64,000 bases of DNA from assembly GCF_003390335.1 (NCBI RefSeq), contig NZ_QUOU01000001.1, positions 806,001 to 870,000 on the forward strand, read 5' to 3'. Both the position numbers and the translations under genes were made by a program. Below are positions 26,904 through 35,907 of this stretch, piece after piece. Numbering within the stretch: position 1 is the first letter of the stretch; each line of letters begins with the position of its first letter. Origin of the DNA: Thalassotalea euphylliae. Lineage in GTDB: Bacteria; Pseudomonadota; Gammaproteobacteria; Enterobacterales; Alteromonadaceae. Under the pieces are notes generated by a model, which was not told the origin of the DNA, did not search any database, and saw only the letters and a list, made by a program, of their open reading frames with translations.

Positions 26904-28661
26904 ATGCAAAAACACATCATTCGCCGCACGCCAGTTGCCGACCAACATTTACCGATGAACCTTCACCCTGTAGTACGTCAGCTTTATGCCAGCAGAGGCG
27001 TAGCCGGGGATCATGAACTTGAACTAACACTCAAGCAAATGGCGCCGGTAACCAGCTTATCCGGCTTAGTAGCAGGTTGTGACATTCTTTATCAAGCTCT
27101 GCAAACGGGCAAGTGCATTACCATTGTTGGCGATTTTGATGCAGATGGCGCAACCAGCACGGCGTTAATGATGGAAGCGTTAACCTTGTTAGGCAGTCGT
27201 ACGCACAATTTCATTGTGCCGAATCGTTTTGAGTATGGTTATGGTTTGTCACCAGAGATCGTCGAAATTGCCCACCAGCAAGGTGCCGAGTTAATCATTA
27301 CCGTCGATAACGGCATTAGCTGTTTTGCCGGGATTGAACGTGCGCAATCTTTTGGCATGCAAGTGATTGTTACAGACCACCATTTACCGGGTGAGAAGCT
27401 GCCACCTGCTGATGCCATTATTAATCCCAATCAGTACGACTGCCAGTTTCCGTCAAAAGCCTTGGCTGGCGTGGGGGTTGCTTTCTATTTTATGCTGGCA
27501 CTGCGCAAGCTATTACGTGATGAAAACTGGTTTGCCAACCAGCAAATTCCAGAGCCAAATCTTGCACAATTACTCGATTTAGTGGCGTTAGGGACGGTGG
27601 CCGATGTCGTCCCGCTGGATGCCAATAACCGTATTTTAGTGGCGCAAGGGTTAAAACGAATTCGTGCGGGTTTCACGCGCCCGGGTATTCAAGCGTTAAT
27701 TGAAATCGCTAAACGCGATCAAACTAAGCTGGTGGCGGCTGACTTTGGTTTTGCTCTTGGTCCACGTATTAATGCGGCAGGGCGATTGGATGATATGTCG
27801 TATGGCATTAACTGCTTGCTGGCTAATGATTTAATGGAAGCGCGGGTGATGGCGTCAGAGTTGGATGAACTCAATAAAGCCCGTCGCGAAATTGAACAAG
27901 GGATGCAAGTGGAAGCCGAGCGCGTGCTTGCAAGCCTCAAGTTTTCTCAAGACAACTTGCCTTTTGCCATTGCGCTCTTTCAAAAGGACTGGCACCAAGG
28001 GGTCATTGGGATTGTCGCGGGTCGCTTAAAAGAGAAGTTCCATCGTCCCAGTATTGTGTTTGCCGCAGCCGATGCTGACTTTCCTGATAAAGATGGCGTT
28101 TTTGATAACGAACAGGAAATTAAAGGCTCGGCACGTTCAATCCCGGGTTTACATATTCGTGATTTACTCGAACATATCGATAGCCAACACCCGAATATTA
28201 TTATCAAGTTTGGCGGCCATGCCATGGCGGCTGGCTTGTCGATTCAGGCGAAAAACTTCGATCAGTTTAATCAGTTGTTTAGCCAATATGCCGAAGCTTG
28301 GTTAGACAAAGATCAACTAACGGGCACACTGCTATCTGATGGCGAATTACCGGCCTCGTTAATGACCATTGAATTTGCCGATTTATTGCAAGAAGCTGGC
28401 CCTTGGGGACAACAATTTCCTGAACCACTATTTGACGATGAATTTGAGCTGTTACAGCAACGCATTGTTGGCGAAAAACACTTAAAACTGGTTGTGCAAA
28501 AAGACAATATTGCCTTTGATGCCATCGCTTTTAATATTGATGTGAAGGCGTGGCCGAATAGTCAGGCCAAAAAAGCGCATATCGCCTATAAATTATCGGT
28601 GAATGAGTTTCGCGGTAAGCAAAATGTCCAGCTGATGGTGGAGCATTTGAAAGCCTTGTAA
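26904..28661 (+). CDS. recJ: Single-strand DNA exonuclease RecJ
   Basis: RecJ degrades single-stranded DNA 5' to 3' in RecF-pathway recombination, mismatch repair and base excision repair. The 585-residue protein has the DHH-family motifs GDFDADGATS (about 76-85), TVDNGIS, VTDHHLPGE (motif DHH), LVALGTVADV and, in the DHHA1 domain, KFGGHAMAAG (about 433-442). A C-terminal OB-like domain completes it. The length agrees with the E. coli enzyme. It is followed by prfB, the common gammaproteobacterial order. Confidence 0.97.
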   Translation: MQKHIIRRTPVADQHLPMNLHPVVRQLYASRGVAGDHELELTLKQMAPVTSLSGLVAGCDILYQALQTGKCITIVGDFDADGATSTALMMEALTLLGSRTHNFIVPNRFEYGYGLSPEIVEIAHQQGAELIITVDNGISCFAGIERAQSFGMQVIVTDHHLPGEKLPPADAIINPNQYDCQFPSKALAGVGVAFYFMLALRKLLRDENWFANQQIPEPNLAQLLDLVALGTVADVVPLDANNRILVAQGLKRIRAGFTRPGIQALIEIAKRDQTKLVAADFGFALGPRINAAGRLDDMSYGINCLLANDLMEARVMASELDELNKARREIEQGMQVEAERVLASLKFSQDNLPFAIALFQKDWHQGVIGIVAGRLKEKFHRPSIVFAAADADFPDKDGVFDNEQEIKGSARSIPGLHIRDLLEHIDSQHPNIIIKFGGHAMAAGLSIQAKNFDQFNQLFSQYAEAWLDKDQLTGTLLSDGELPASLMTIEFADLLQEAGPWGQQFPEPLFDDEFELLQQRIVGEKHLKLVVQKDNIAFDAIAFNIDVKAWPNSQAKKAHIAYKLSVNEFRGKQNVQLMVEHLKAL

Positions 28662-28766
28662 AAAGCGCTATTTTTAGCCATTTATTTAGTCGTTTAATTA
28701 GACAGGCATTTAAGCTACAATGCCGAACTTTTCCAATCGGCATTTTGATAAGAGTTTTCGACCCGA

Positions 28767-29865
28767 ATGTTTGAAGTTAATCCTGTATTAAACACCATTA
28801 AAGACATTAAAGAGCGCACCACCATGCTTAGGGGGTACCTTTGACTACGAAGTCAAAGCTGAGCGTTTAGTTGAAGTTACTCGCGAATTAGAATTACCGG
28901 AGATTTGGAACGAGCCTGAGCGCGCGCAAGAGCTTGGTAAAGAGCGCTCGGCGTTAGAGGCGGTGGTGAATACCATTGAGCAGCTGGAAGCGGGCTGCGA
29001 AGATATTGAAGGCTTAGTTGAGCTGGCGGTTGAAGCGGAAGACGAAGATACCTTTAATGAAGCCGAAGCCGAGGCACAAGAGCTGGTAGAGCAGCTCGAA
29101 AAGCTGGAATTTCGCCGGATGTTTGCCGGCGAGCAAGACGAAAACGATTGCTACCTCGACATTCAATCAGGCTCAGGTGGTACCGAAGCGCAAGACTGGG
29201 CAGAAATGCTGATGCGTATGTACCTGCGCTGGGGTGAAGCACATGGTTTTAAAACCGAAGTGATTGAAGTGTCAGACGGTGATGTTGCCGGTATTAAAGG
29301 TTGCACCATTAAATACTCGGGCGAATACGCTTACGGTTGGCTGCGCACAGAAACGGGCGTGCATCGTCTAGTACGTAAGTCACCGTTCGACTCTAGTGGC
29401 CGTCGTCATACCTCGTTTGCTTCAGCGTTTATTTACCCTGAAATTGACGACAATATCGAAATTGATATCAACCCTGCCGATTTACGCGTTGATACGTTCC
29501 GCGCGTCAGGTGCCGGTGGTCAGCACGTTAACAAAACTGATTCTGCTATTCGTATTACCCATATTCCAACGGGTGCTGTGGTGGCGTGTCAAAACGATCG
29601 CTCGCAACACAAGAACCGTGCAACAGCCATGAAGCTATTAAAAGCTAAGCTGTATGAAATGGAAATTCAAAAGCAAAACGAAGACAAACAAGCGCTCGAA
29701 GAAGGTAAATCCGATATCGGCTGGGGCAGCCAAATTCGCTCTTACGTATTAGACGATAGCCGAATTAAAGACTTACGCACTGGCGTGGAAAACCGCAATA
29801 CCCAAGCGGTATTAGACGGTGATTTAGATAAATTTATTGAAGCTTCGCTGAAATCCGGGCTTTAG
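28767..29865 (+). CDS. prfB: Peptide chain release factor 2 with programmed frameshift
   Basis: RF2 ends translation at UGA and UAA. Translation starts at ATG 28767, reads 25 codons to CTT (28839-28841), meets TGA at 28842 and continues in the +1 frame from GAC at 28843 to the stop at 29865, giving 365 residues, the usual length. The second frame carries the SPF codon-recognition motif (RKSPFDSS) and GGQ (SGAGGQHVN). The residue four before GGQ's first Gly is Ala, the common form. This is autoregulation by RF2 level, not a damaged gene. lysS follows 74 bases later, as in E. coli. Confidence 0.97.
28830..28845 (+). promoter_or_regulatory. RF2 programmed +1 frameshift site
   Basis: An internal Shine-Dalgarno-like AGGGGG (28830-28835) lies three bases before the slippery CTT, followed by TGA and C (CTT TGA C). 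This is the classic prfB recoding signal. Low RF2 makes the ribosome pause at TGA and slip forward. Confidence 0.95.
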
Positions 29866-29939
29866 TAACACCATTTTGAATATTAACTAAGCTAACCCTC
29901 AAAATGTTAGCTGTATTTTAACCAAGTTTGAGACTGAAA

Positions 29940-31499
29940 ATGACAGACCAAGCACATCAAGACGAAAATAAATTAATCGCCGAGCGTCGCGGCAAATTAG
30001 CGCAAATTCGCGAAAACTGCCCGGCTAATGGCCATCCAAACCAGTTTGACCGAAAACACTATGCAGCTGATTTACAAGCTGCCCACGGTGAGAAAGACAA
30101 AGAAACGCTTGAAGCTGAAACTGACGTTTACAGCATTGCTGGTCGTGTCATGGCTAAGCGTGGTCCATTCTTGGTATTACAAGATATGACGGGTCGCATT
30201 CAAGCTTACGCTGACAAAAACGTGCAAAAAGACATTAAAGCCCGTTTGGGCGGTGTACTAGATATCGGGGATATCGTTGGTGTAACAGGTACTTTGCATA
30301 AGTCTGGCAAAGGCGATTTATACGTCAATATGGACAAGTACGAGCTACTGACTAAGTCGCTACGTCCATTGCCAGAAAAATTCCACGGCTTACAAGATAC
30401 TGAAACTAAGTACCGTCAGCGTTACGTGGATTTGATCACCAATGAAGAAACCCGTGAAACTTTCCGTATTCGCTCGAAAATTGTTGAAGGTATTCGTCGC
30501 TTCCTAGCGGATCGCGACTTTATGGAAGTGGAAACGCCAATGCTACAAACCATTCCAGGTGGTGCAACGGCAAAGCCCTTTATTACTCACCATAATGCGT
30601 TAGATGTACAAATGTACATGCGTATTGCCCCTGAGCTTTACTTAAAGCGCCTAGTGGTTGGTGGCTTTGAGCGCGTTTTCGAAATTAACCGCAACTTCCG
30701 TAACGAAGGCTTATCAACACGTCACAACCCAGAATTCACTATGATTGAATTCTACCAAGCGTACGCTGACTACCATGATTTAATGAACCTAACTGAAGAC
30801 ATGCTTCGCACGTTAGCGGAAGATGTAATGGGTAACCCAGTGCTCCGCAATACCGTGAAAAACGCTGACGGTGAAGTCGTGGAAGAAAAATTCTACGACT
30901 TTGGTAAGCCATTCGCGCGTTTATCTATGGTTGATGCTATTTTGAAATACGCACCTCAAGGTATGGTAACCAGCGAAGACGAAGCGGCATTACGCGATCC
31001 TGAAAACAACTTCGATACCATCAAAGCATTAGCGAAAAAAGCGCATGTTAAAGAAGGTGATGCGGCGAAAGTGTGGGGCCCAGGTAAGTACATTTGTGAA
31101 ATCTTCGAAGAAGTGGCTGAGCATTTACTTGACCAACCGACGTTTATCACCGAATACCCGTGGGAAGTGTCGCCACTGGCACGCCGTAACGACGAAAATC
31201 CATTTATTACTGACCGTTTTGAATTCTTCGTTGGTGGTCGTGAATTAGCCAATGGTTTCTCTGAGCTTAACGATGCCGAAGATCAAGCCGAGCGCTTCCG
31301 CAAGCAAGTGGAAGAGAAAGACGCCGGTGATGATGAAGCGATGCACTTTGATGAAGACTACATCAACGCGCTTGAGTACGGCTTACCACCAACAGCCGGT
31401 GAAGGTATTGGTATCGACCGTTTAGTGATGTTATTCACTGACTCGCCAACCATTAAAGACGTGATTTTATTCCCGCATATGCGTCCTTTGGCTGAGTAG
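29940..31499 (+). CDS. lysS: Lysyl-tRNA synthetase, class II
   Basis: LysS charges tRNA(Lys) with lysine. From ATG 29940 the protein has 519 residues; a TTG at 29928 is open but not conserved in type. The N-terminal anticodon-binding OB domain (about 60-165) includes [15 protein letters not shown]. The class II catalytic domain has motif 2 [15 protein letters not shown] (about 259-273) and motif 3 [12 protein letters not shown]. It follows prfB. The stop codon lies inside the first unit of a 14-base tandem repeat, and a strong terminator follows. Confidence 0.97.
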   Translation: MTDQAHQDENKLIAERRGKLAQIRENCPANGHPNQFDRKHYAADLQAAHGEKDKETLEAETDVYSIAGRVMAKRGPFLVLQDMTGRIQAYADKNVQKDIKARLGGVLDIGDIVGVTGTLHKSGKGDLYVNMDKYELLTKSLRPLPEKFHGLQDTETKYRQRYVDLITNEETRETFRIRSKIVEGIRRFLADRDFMEVETPMLQTIPGGATAKPFITHHNALDVQMYMRIAPELYLKRLVVGGFERVFEINRNFRNEGLSTRHNPEFTMIEFYQAYADYHDLMNLTEDMLRTLAEDVMGNPVLRNTVKNADGEVVEEKFYDFGKPFARLSMVDAILKYAPQGMVTSEDEAALRDPENNFDTIKALAKKAHVKEGDAAKVWGPGKYICEIFEEVAEHLLDQPTFITEYPWEVSPLARRNDENPFITDRFEFFVGGRELANGFSELNDAEDQAERFRKQVEEKDAGDDEAMHFDEDYINALEYGLPPTAGEGIGIDRLVMLFTDSPTIKDVILFPHMRPLAE

Positions 31500-31554
31500 A
31501 AAAGGCCGAATAGAAAAGGCTGAGTAGAAAAGGCGAATAGAAAAAGCCGAGCAG
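31491..31554. repeat. 14-bp tandem repeat across the lysS stop codon
   Basis: Units of GCTGAGTAGAAAAG type start at 31491, 31505, 31519 and 31533, with a partial fifth at 31546. Units one and three are identical; units two and four have GAATAG instead of GAGTAG. The first unit encodes the last LysS residues and stop, and each copy repeats an in-frame-style TAG. Confidence 0.85.
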
Positions 31555-31582
31555 TTTGTTAACTGCACATCGCTATTGAGAG

Positions 31583-31607
31583 AAAAGCACCTTAGGGTGC
31601 TTTTTTT
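31583..31607 (+). terminator. Rho-independent terminator of lysS
   Basis: AAAAGCACC and GGGTGCTTTT pair around a TTA loop, followed by a run of seven T in total. It ends the prfB-lysS unit. Confidence 0.9.
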
Positions 31608-31778
31608 GTGTCTGACTGCAAGAGCTGATAATCGCGTTATACGCAATTTTTTTTACTTTATATGTCAACCAACTAACTTGTGCTACGTTAGAGTAAATAA
31701 AGCCGTTAGTTAGCAAAAAGTATGGATAACGTAATCGCACAGGTTAAAGGCACTAAGTGATAGGACATTCTAACGTAA

Positions 31779-32525
31779 ATGAGTAGCCCTCAAGCTGGTG
31801 CCGAAAATCGCCGCAAAGAAGGCATTAAGGAACGCAATACACAAAACAGTTCAATTGGCGAAGCTGAGCGATTGGCTGAGCAATTGAATGACGTTGACCA
31901 GTTTTTTATTGCCATTGAAAAGCGTGCCTACCAAATGGCGATGTTTGCCGTGCGCAATCACCACGATGCGTTGGATATCGTGCAAGAGAGCATGATCAAG
32001 TTGGTGGAGCGTTATTTAGATAAGCCTTCGTATGAGTATAAGCCTTTGTTTTATCGTATTATGCAGAATAAAATTACCGACTGGCATCGCCATCAAAAGC
32101 TGCGTAACTTGGTGTTTTTCTGGCAATCGCAAAATGACATGGATGAGCAAGAGAACTGGCTAGCATCGGCATCTGCGGTAATGAATTCCCAAGCGAGTCC
32201 CGTCGATGAGCTGCAGGCAAAACAGCTACAAGTAAGGTTAACCAAAGCATTGGCCAGTTTATCTTGGCAGCAACAACAGTGTTATTTATTACGCAATTGG
32301 GAGGGCTTCTCGGTTGCGGATACTGCACAGATTATGGGCTGCTCTGAGGGCAGTATTAAAACGCATTTTTCACGTGCCACAGCCAAATTAGCCGAGTTAT
32401 TGGCTGATTGTGATTTAGCAAAGGAGCCGACAGAAAACGCTTTCAATAGCGTGGCTAAGACAAGTTCAAATAAGCCAGTTCACAGCAACCAGAAGGAGCG
32501 TCAACAGGGGAAGCAAGATGACTAA
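31779..32525 (+). CDS. ECF-type RNA polymerase sigma factor
   Basis: The 248-residue protein has sigma region 2 (AYQMAMFAVRNHHDALDIVQESMIKLVE in two parts, then FYRIMQNKITDWHRHQ) and region 4 (LSWQQQQCYLLRNWEGFSVA, then GCSEGSIKTHFSRA), with no region 3, as in extracytoplasmic-function sigma factors. It has a hydrophilic N-terminal extension of about 35 residues and a Ser/Asn-rich tail of about 40. It leads a four-gene cassette whose members all overlap or nearly touch. The second gene product has one membrane segment and could be its anti-sigma factor. The inducing signal is unknown. Confidence 0.88.
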   Translation: MSSPQAGAENRRKEGIKERNTQNSSIGEAERLAEQLNDVDQFFIAIEKRAYQMAMFAVRNHHDALDIVQESMIKLVERYLDKPSYEYKPLFYRIMQNKITDWHRHQKLRNLVFFWQSQNDMDEQENWLASASAVMNSQASPVDELQAKQLQVRLTKALASLSWQQQQCYLLRNWEGFSVADTAQIMGCSEGSIKTHFSRATAKLAELLADCDLAKEPTENAFNSVAKTSSNKPVHSNQKERQQGKQDD

Positions 32526-32988
32526 ACCCAGCAAGTCTACACATACGCCTCAAATACTTAAAAAGCGAGTTAACCAGTATTTAGATCAGCAAGTGAGTGA
32601 ACTGCCAGATAGTGTTGCAAGCGAACTTCAAATTGCGCGCCAACGGGCATTGTTAGTGGCTCGGCAGCATAGCCAAGCAAGTTCGAAGGCTAATACGATG
32701 GCGACGAATAGCTGGCGAGCGAGGCTTGATGCATTTAAGCTTGCTGACGTGTTAAAACCCAAACTGCTTACCCCAGTTGCACTTGCAGTGTGTTTAGCGA
32801 TAACAGTAAACTATTTGCAATTATCATTACCACAAACCTCGCCGCACTATACCGCGACGGCTAATGTGCAGCCGCTGCCAAGAGAGATTTTGGCAGTCGA
32901 GGTGCTAGAGGAAGATCTGGCGTTATTGCAGGAACTTGAGTTTGCGACTTGGCTATCACAACAAACGGGATTGGAGGAAACACTTTAA
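32518..32988 (+). CDS. DUF3619-like membrane protein, possible anti-sigma factor
   Basis: The product has 156 residues. A soluble N-terminal domain (KRVNQYLDQQVSELPDSVASELQIARQRAL) resembles DUF3619 proteins. One membrane segment follows (LLTPVALAVCLAITVNYLQL, about 81-100) and then an acidic C-terminal domain of about 55 residues on the far side of the membrane. The ATG overlaps the sigma gene's end by eight bases behind GGGGAAG. This topology and coupling fit an anti-sigma factor, but no ZAS or RseA-type motif is seen, so the role is inference. Confidence 0.75.
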   Translation: MTKPSKSTHTPQILKKRVNQYLDQQVSELPDSVASELQIARQRALLVARQHSQASSKANTMATNSWRARLDAFKLADVLKPKLLTPVALAVCLAITVNYLQLSLPQTSPHYTATANVQPLPREILAVEVLEEDLALLQELEFATWLSQQTGLEETL

Positions 32989-32989
32989 G

Positions 32990-33331
32990 ATGGTGTTAGC
33001 ACTAGGTTTCTCCAGTCCATTAGCTTATTCAGGTTCACTGCTCGCAGCAGAGCAAGCAGGCAATAACAGCCCAGCTGCGAGTGCCAATAACACCACGAGT
33101 AACAAGTCAAGCACACAAGTCAGTGGTGATTTTCTGTCTTATTTAGCAGAGCTTGTCGAAGTGGATGGCAAACTCGTTCATCCGACTGAGCTAAACAAAG
33201 AAGCATTAAAAAGTGAACTGCTTAAACAGGCTCAGGCTGGCGCTGAAAAGCAACCCAGTACACAAAGCAACAAGCCAAAAGAGCAAAAGCTTAGCGGCAA
33301 TAAATTAGATAGTAGTGAGGGCGAACAATGA
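32990..33331 (+). CDS. Small exported protein of the ECF cassette
   Basis: The ATG at 32990 lies two bases after the upstream stop, behind GGAGGA, giving 113 residues; the longer frame from 32936 overlaps the previous gene and is unlikely. A signal-like start (MVLALGFSSPLAYSGSLLAA) is followed by a Ser/Asn-rich stretch, a short structured part FLSYLAELVEVDGKLVHPTE, and a polar tail. I recognise no family. Its stop overlaps the next ATG by four bases. Confidence 0.7.
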   Translation: MVLALGFSSPLAYSGSLLAAEQAGNNSPAASANNTTSNKSSTQVSGDFLSYLAELVEVDGKLVHPTELNKEALKSELLKQAQAGAEKQPSTQSNKPKEQKLSGNKLDSSEGEQ

Positions 33332-33825
33332 ATATTATTCGTTTGCTTGTCGCCAGTTTACTTGCTGTTGAACTTTCTCTTTCGGTGGTAAATCTAGCCG
33401 TAGCAAAAGACTGGCAGGCGCTATCGAAAGCTCAGCAAAATGTACTGACCGAATTTGCTAGTGACTGGTCGTCACTGCCTAAAACACAACAAGAAAAATT
33501 AGCCTTAGGTGCGCAGCGCTGGTTAACCATGGACGCGCAAGACCGCGAAAAAGCGCTTGGCCACTTCAAGCGTTGGCAAAGCTTAGCGCCAGAGCAGCGC
33601 CAAGCACTAAAACAGCGAATGCAGCAGTTTCGTCAATTGCCGAAAGCGCAGCAACAACAAATGCGTGATGCGATGCGCAAATTTCAAAAAATGTCACCAG
33701 AAAAGCAACGCCAACTGCGCCAGCAATTTCAAAAGGCACAACGGCAAAAAGTGCTTAGACAGCAACAAAAGCAGCAACAGCGTCAGCAATTACGAAAACA
33801 GCAAAAGCGAACGCCACGTGGTTAG
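33328..33825 (+). CDS. DUF3106 periplasmic Gln/Arg-rich protein
   Basis: The 165-residue protein has a signal peptide ending LAVA, then repeated short helices of DUF3106 type: WQALSKAQQNVL, WSSLPKTQQEKL, WQSLAPEQRQAL, FRQLPKAQQQQM and FQKMSPEKQRQL. The end is a basic Gln/Arg/Lys-rich tail. The repeat of W/F-x2-L-x-P-x2-Q-R is a hallmark of DUF3106, a family of unknown function often encoded with ECF sigma factors. It resembles periplasmic sensors such as CpxP and Spy in its L-x-P-x-Q motif, so a sensing or chaperone role is possible. It closes the cassette. Confidence 0.85.
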   Translation: MNIIRLLVASLLAVELSLSVVNLAVAKDWQALSKAQQNVLTEFASDWSSLPKTQQEKLALGAQRWLTMDAQDREKALGHFKRWQSLAPEQRQALKQRMQQFRQLPKAQQQQMRDAMRKFQKMSPEKQRQLRQQFQKAQRQKVLRQQQKQQQRQQLRKQQKRTPRG

Positions 33826-33850
33826 TTGAAATGTGCTCGTTTTATGATCT

Positions 33851-34819
33851 CTAGAAGCCATAGCTAAAAGTAAAATTACCACTGCGGGCATTATCATCTG
33901 CCGCAAAACTGGTTGAAATATTGAGCTCAACACCTAATTGTGACGAGAATTGATAACCGATAAATACGTTAACTAAACCGTATTCATCACCGCTCACTTG
34001 TTGTGAAAAACTGGCTTGTCTAACGGTCGAGCCGCCTGAAGGTCGAGCGCCAGACAGGTTGCGGGCTAATGTATCGGTTTCACCCGAAATTAAGTGGTGC
34101 CAGCTAATGCCTGCGCCATAACTGATGCTTTGCTGGCGCGCTAGGTTTTCGCTTTGATTACCACTTAGTGGTTGCCATCGCGATAAACTTATATGCAAGC
34201 TGGCAAATAGTGAATCGCCACTGGAGTCTATTTCGTTGACGCGAGTATTGATGTCACCTCTATCGTCTTCTCTTGTGCGAATCCGAGTGCTTGCTCGTTG
34301 CCAGTCGGTATATTTCAGTTTGCCCGCTAACGACCAGTACCATGCATTTTGGCTGTCACTGGTAAAATCGCCATAGCTGATACTGGCGCTGGTATTCGGT
34401 GCTTGATACTGTTCCGTAAAAATGGTGCCGACGCGCGCATTTGCGACCATGATATCTTCATCCAAATCGCCATAAGTTATGACGGCATACCAATTTTGCC
34501 ATTGATAACTAAGACCTAGGCGCCAACTATCGCTGTCCAAATCTACATTGGTTCGTTCGTTGACTGCCGTGTCATCTTGATAGCGGCCATAGCTGATATT
34601 AAGTCCCAGTTGCTCGGTAATATCTAGATTGCCATAAAGTGTCGCGCCTTTCGGGGTTAAATCGACATGAGTATCTGATAAGTAAAAGGTATCTTGGTAT
34701 TGCCCTAGTGATAACGATAAAGAATTCGCATGGGCTGGCGATAGGGCAAAGTAAGCGAGCAGGCCTGTAACTATACTAGTGACTAAAAGCGGTGGAGTGT
34801 TTTTCTTAATACTTACCAT
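33851..34819 (-). CDS. Outer-membrane beta-barrel protein
   Basis: The 322-residue protein has a signal peptide (about 1-31, ending SPAHA) and about twelve amphipathic strands such as QLGLNISYGRYQDD, WRLGLSYQWQNWYAVITYGD and LVNVFIGYQFSSQLGVELNIS. It ends in a C-terminal Phe (FTFSYGF), the outer-membrane insertion signal. It contains many Tyr, Trp, Asp and Ser residues and no other domain. The gene converges on the ECF cassette. No substrate can be named; it could be a porin-like or structural barrel. Confidence 0.85.
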   Translation of the reverse strand: MVSIKKNTPPLLVTSIVTGLLAYFALSPAHANSLSLSLGQYQDTFYLSDTHVDLTPKGATLYGNLDITEQLGLNISYGRYQDDTAVNERTNVDLDSDSWRLGLSYQWQNWYAVITYGDLDEDIMVANARVGTIFTEQYQAPNTSASISYGDFTSDSQNAWYWSLAGKLKYTDWQRASTRIRTREDDRGDINTRVNEIDSSGDSLFASLHISLSRWQPLSGNQSENLARQQSISYGAGISWHHLISGETDTLARNLSGARPSGGSTVRQASFSQQVSGDEYGLVNVFIGYQFSSQLGVELNISTSFAADDNARSGNFTFSYGF

Positions 34820-34950
34820 TTGGCGACAAACAAATTAGCGAGTTTGCTTTATGGTAAGTAAGATAGTTTGCGCTTTCAATCAGTTAACGCCGTTAGTTAG
34901 CGCTGTGCAATTGAACTTCTACTGTGCTTTAACGGCACGCAGATAGGTAA

Positions 34951-34978
34951 AAGCTAGCCCAATAAAGAGAGCTAGCTT
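34951..34978 (-). terminator. Weak hairpin downstream of the EF-hand gene
   Basis: AAGCTAGC and GCTAGCTT flank a 12-base loop. Read leftward the stem is followed by only TTTT in total, so its terminator role for the EF-hand gene is uncertain. Confidence 0.45.
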
Positions 34979-35043
34979 GCTCGTAACGCGGTCACCTTGT
35001 GTGCTCTAGCACGCGTTAGCATTGTTTCTGCTGCTTGTTGGCG

Positions 35044-35622
35044 TTAGATCACTTCGCTATCTTCGACAACTTCGCTAATACAGGTTTTTAATGCACGCTT
35101 GGTACCAGCACGCTCACTACGAAATGCTTTGCGCTCTTCTTTTGTGACAAAGCCGTCAGCATCTGCGTCCATTGCTGTAAAGCGCTCTGTTGCTTTGGCG
35201 TTAGCGGCGGCTGTTGCCTCATCGAGATCGATAAAGGTATCACTGTTGCTGTCTTTGCTGTCAAATCTTTCTTGTGGCGTGCTAAAGTCGTCAACACTTG
35301 GCACTACTATGGTGTCACTGCCGAGCTCTGCTTTTAGGTCGGCGACACAGTCGACAATTTCTTGTGCGTATAGGGTAAGATCTCTGCTGCCTGATTTGCT
35401 GGCGCTAAATTCTTCAAAGCTAACTAAGCCATCTTCGTCAGTATCCAAACGGGTAAACTTACGCTCTGCTTTCGCGCTGGCAGCAGCAATGGCTTCGCTT
35501 AACTCGATACTACCGTCGCCATTATTGTCGATGCTGCCACCGCGATGTTTGGCATGTGTTAGGTTGGCTGTTAGGGCAAGAGATAATGCTAGACTGGCTG
35601 TTAAAATTTGCTTGTTATTCAT
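35044..35622 (-). CDS. Exported protein with four EF-hand calcium loops
   Basis: The 192-residue protein has a signal peptide (about 1-24, ending THA) and four 12-residue EF-hand loops: DNNGDGSIELSE (about 32), DTDEDGLVSFEE (about 60), DSNSDTFIDLDE (about 123) and DADADGFVTKEE (about 151). They form two pairs, each linked by AAAxAKAxxRFTxxD, which suggests an internal duplication. The middle links them with an acidic helix containing one Cys, and another Cys lies near the end. It should bind calcium in the periplasm or outside. The leader carries 12-base tandem repeats. A role in calcium sensing or buffering is inference. Confidence 0.9.
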   Translation of the reverse strand: MNNKQILTASLALSLALTANLTHAKHRGGSIDNNGDGSIELSEAIAAASAKAERKFTRLDTDEDGLVSFEEFSASKSGSRDLTLYAQEIVDCVADLKAELGSDTIVVPSVDDFSTPQERFDSKDSNSDTFIDLDEATAAANAKATERFTAMDADADGFVTKEERKAFRSERAGTKRALKTCISEVVEDSEVI

Positions 35623-35633
35623 TAGACACTCCG

Positions 35634-35681
35634 ATGTTCAAATAAATGTTGAAATAAATGTTCAAATAAAAGTTGAACTAA
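35634..35681. repeat. Four 12-bp tandem copies in the leader of the EF-hand gene
   Basis: Units ATGTTCAAATAA (35634), ATGTTGAAATAA (35646), ATGTTCAAATAA (35658) and AAGTTGAACTAA (35670) abut, with units one and three identical. On the gene strand the array ends three bases before the CGGAGTG ribosome binding region, 12 bases before the start codon. It could affect the messenger leader. The rest of 35682-35907 shows no gene. Confidence 0.85.
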
Positions 35682-35907
35682 AATTGTGATTTGTTGGTGT
35701 TCATAGCTGTTAACGTGTCAGTTTGACGTTGGTTGACATGTCTACTAAGTTTTTTTGAATAATGCTTTGTGTCGCCGATAGGAAGCTGAGATATGATCGA
35801 AATACTTGTTTAGTTAGCTTTTATTTAATGATATTCAACATGGCTCTTACTGCTTGCCTAACGTGTTGTAATTGCTATAGTGTTTCGAATTCGCAAAGGA
35901 GATGCTT

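Noticed and set aside
28725..28755. A GAACTT upstream of prfB as a sigma-E promoter
   Set aside because: Sixteen bases downstream the sequence is GATAAG, not a sigma-E minus-10 element.
28767..28844. An apparent frameshift mutation or pseudogene at the start of prfB
   Set aside because: The stop sits in the canonical RF2 recoding site with the Shine-Dalgarno-like element, and the joined product has the normal length.
35099..35689. A 196-codon open frame antisense to the EF-hand gene
   Set aside because: It mirrors the coding strand's codon bias and the 12-base repeat, with no ribosome binding site or recognisable protein pattern.
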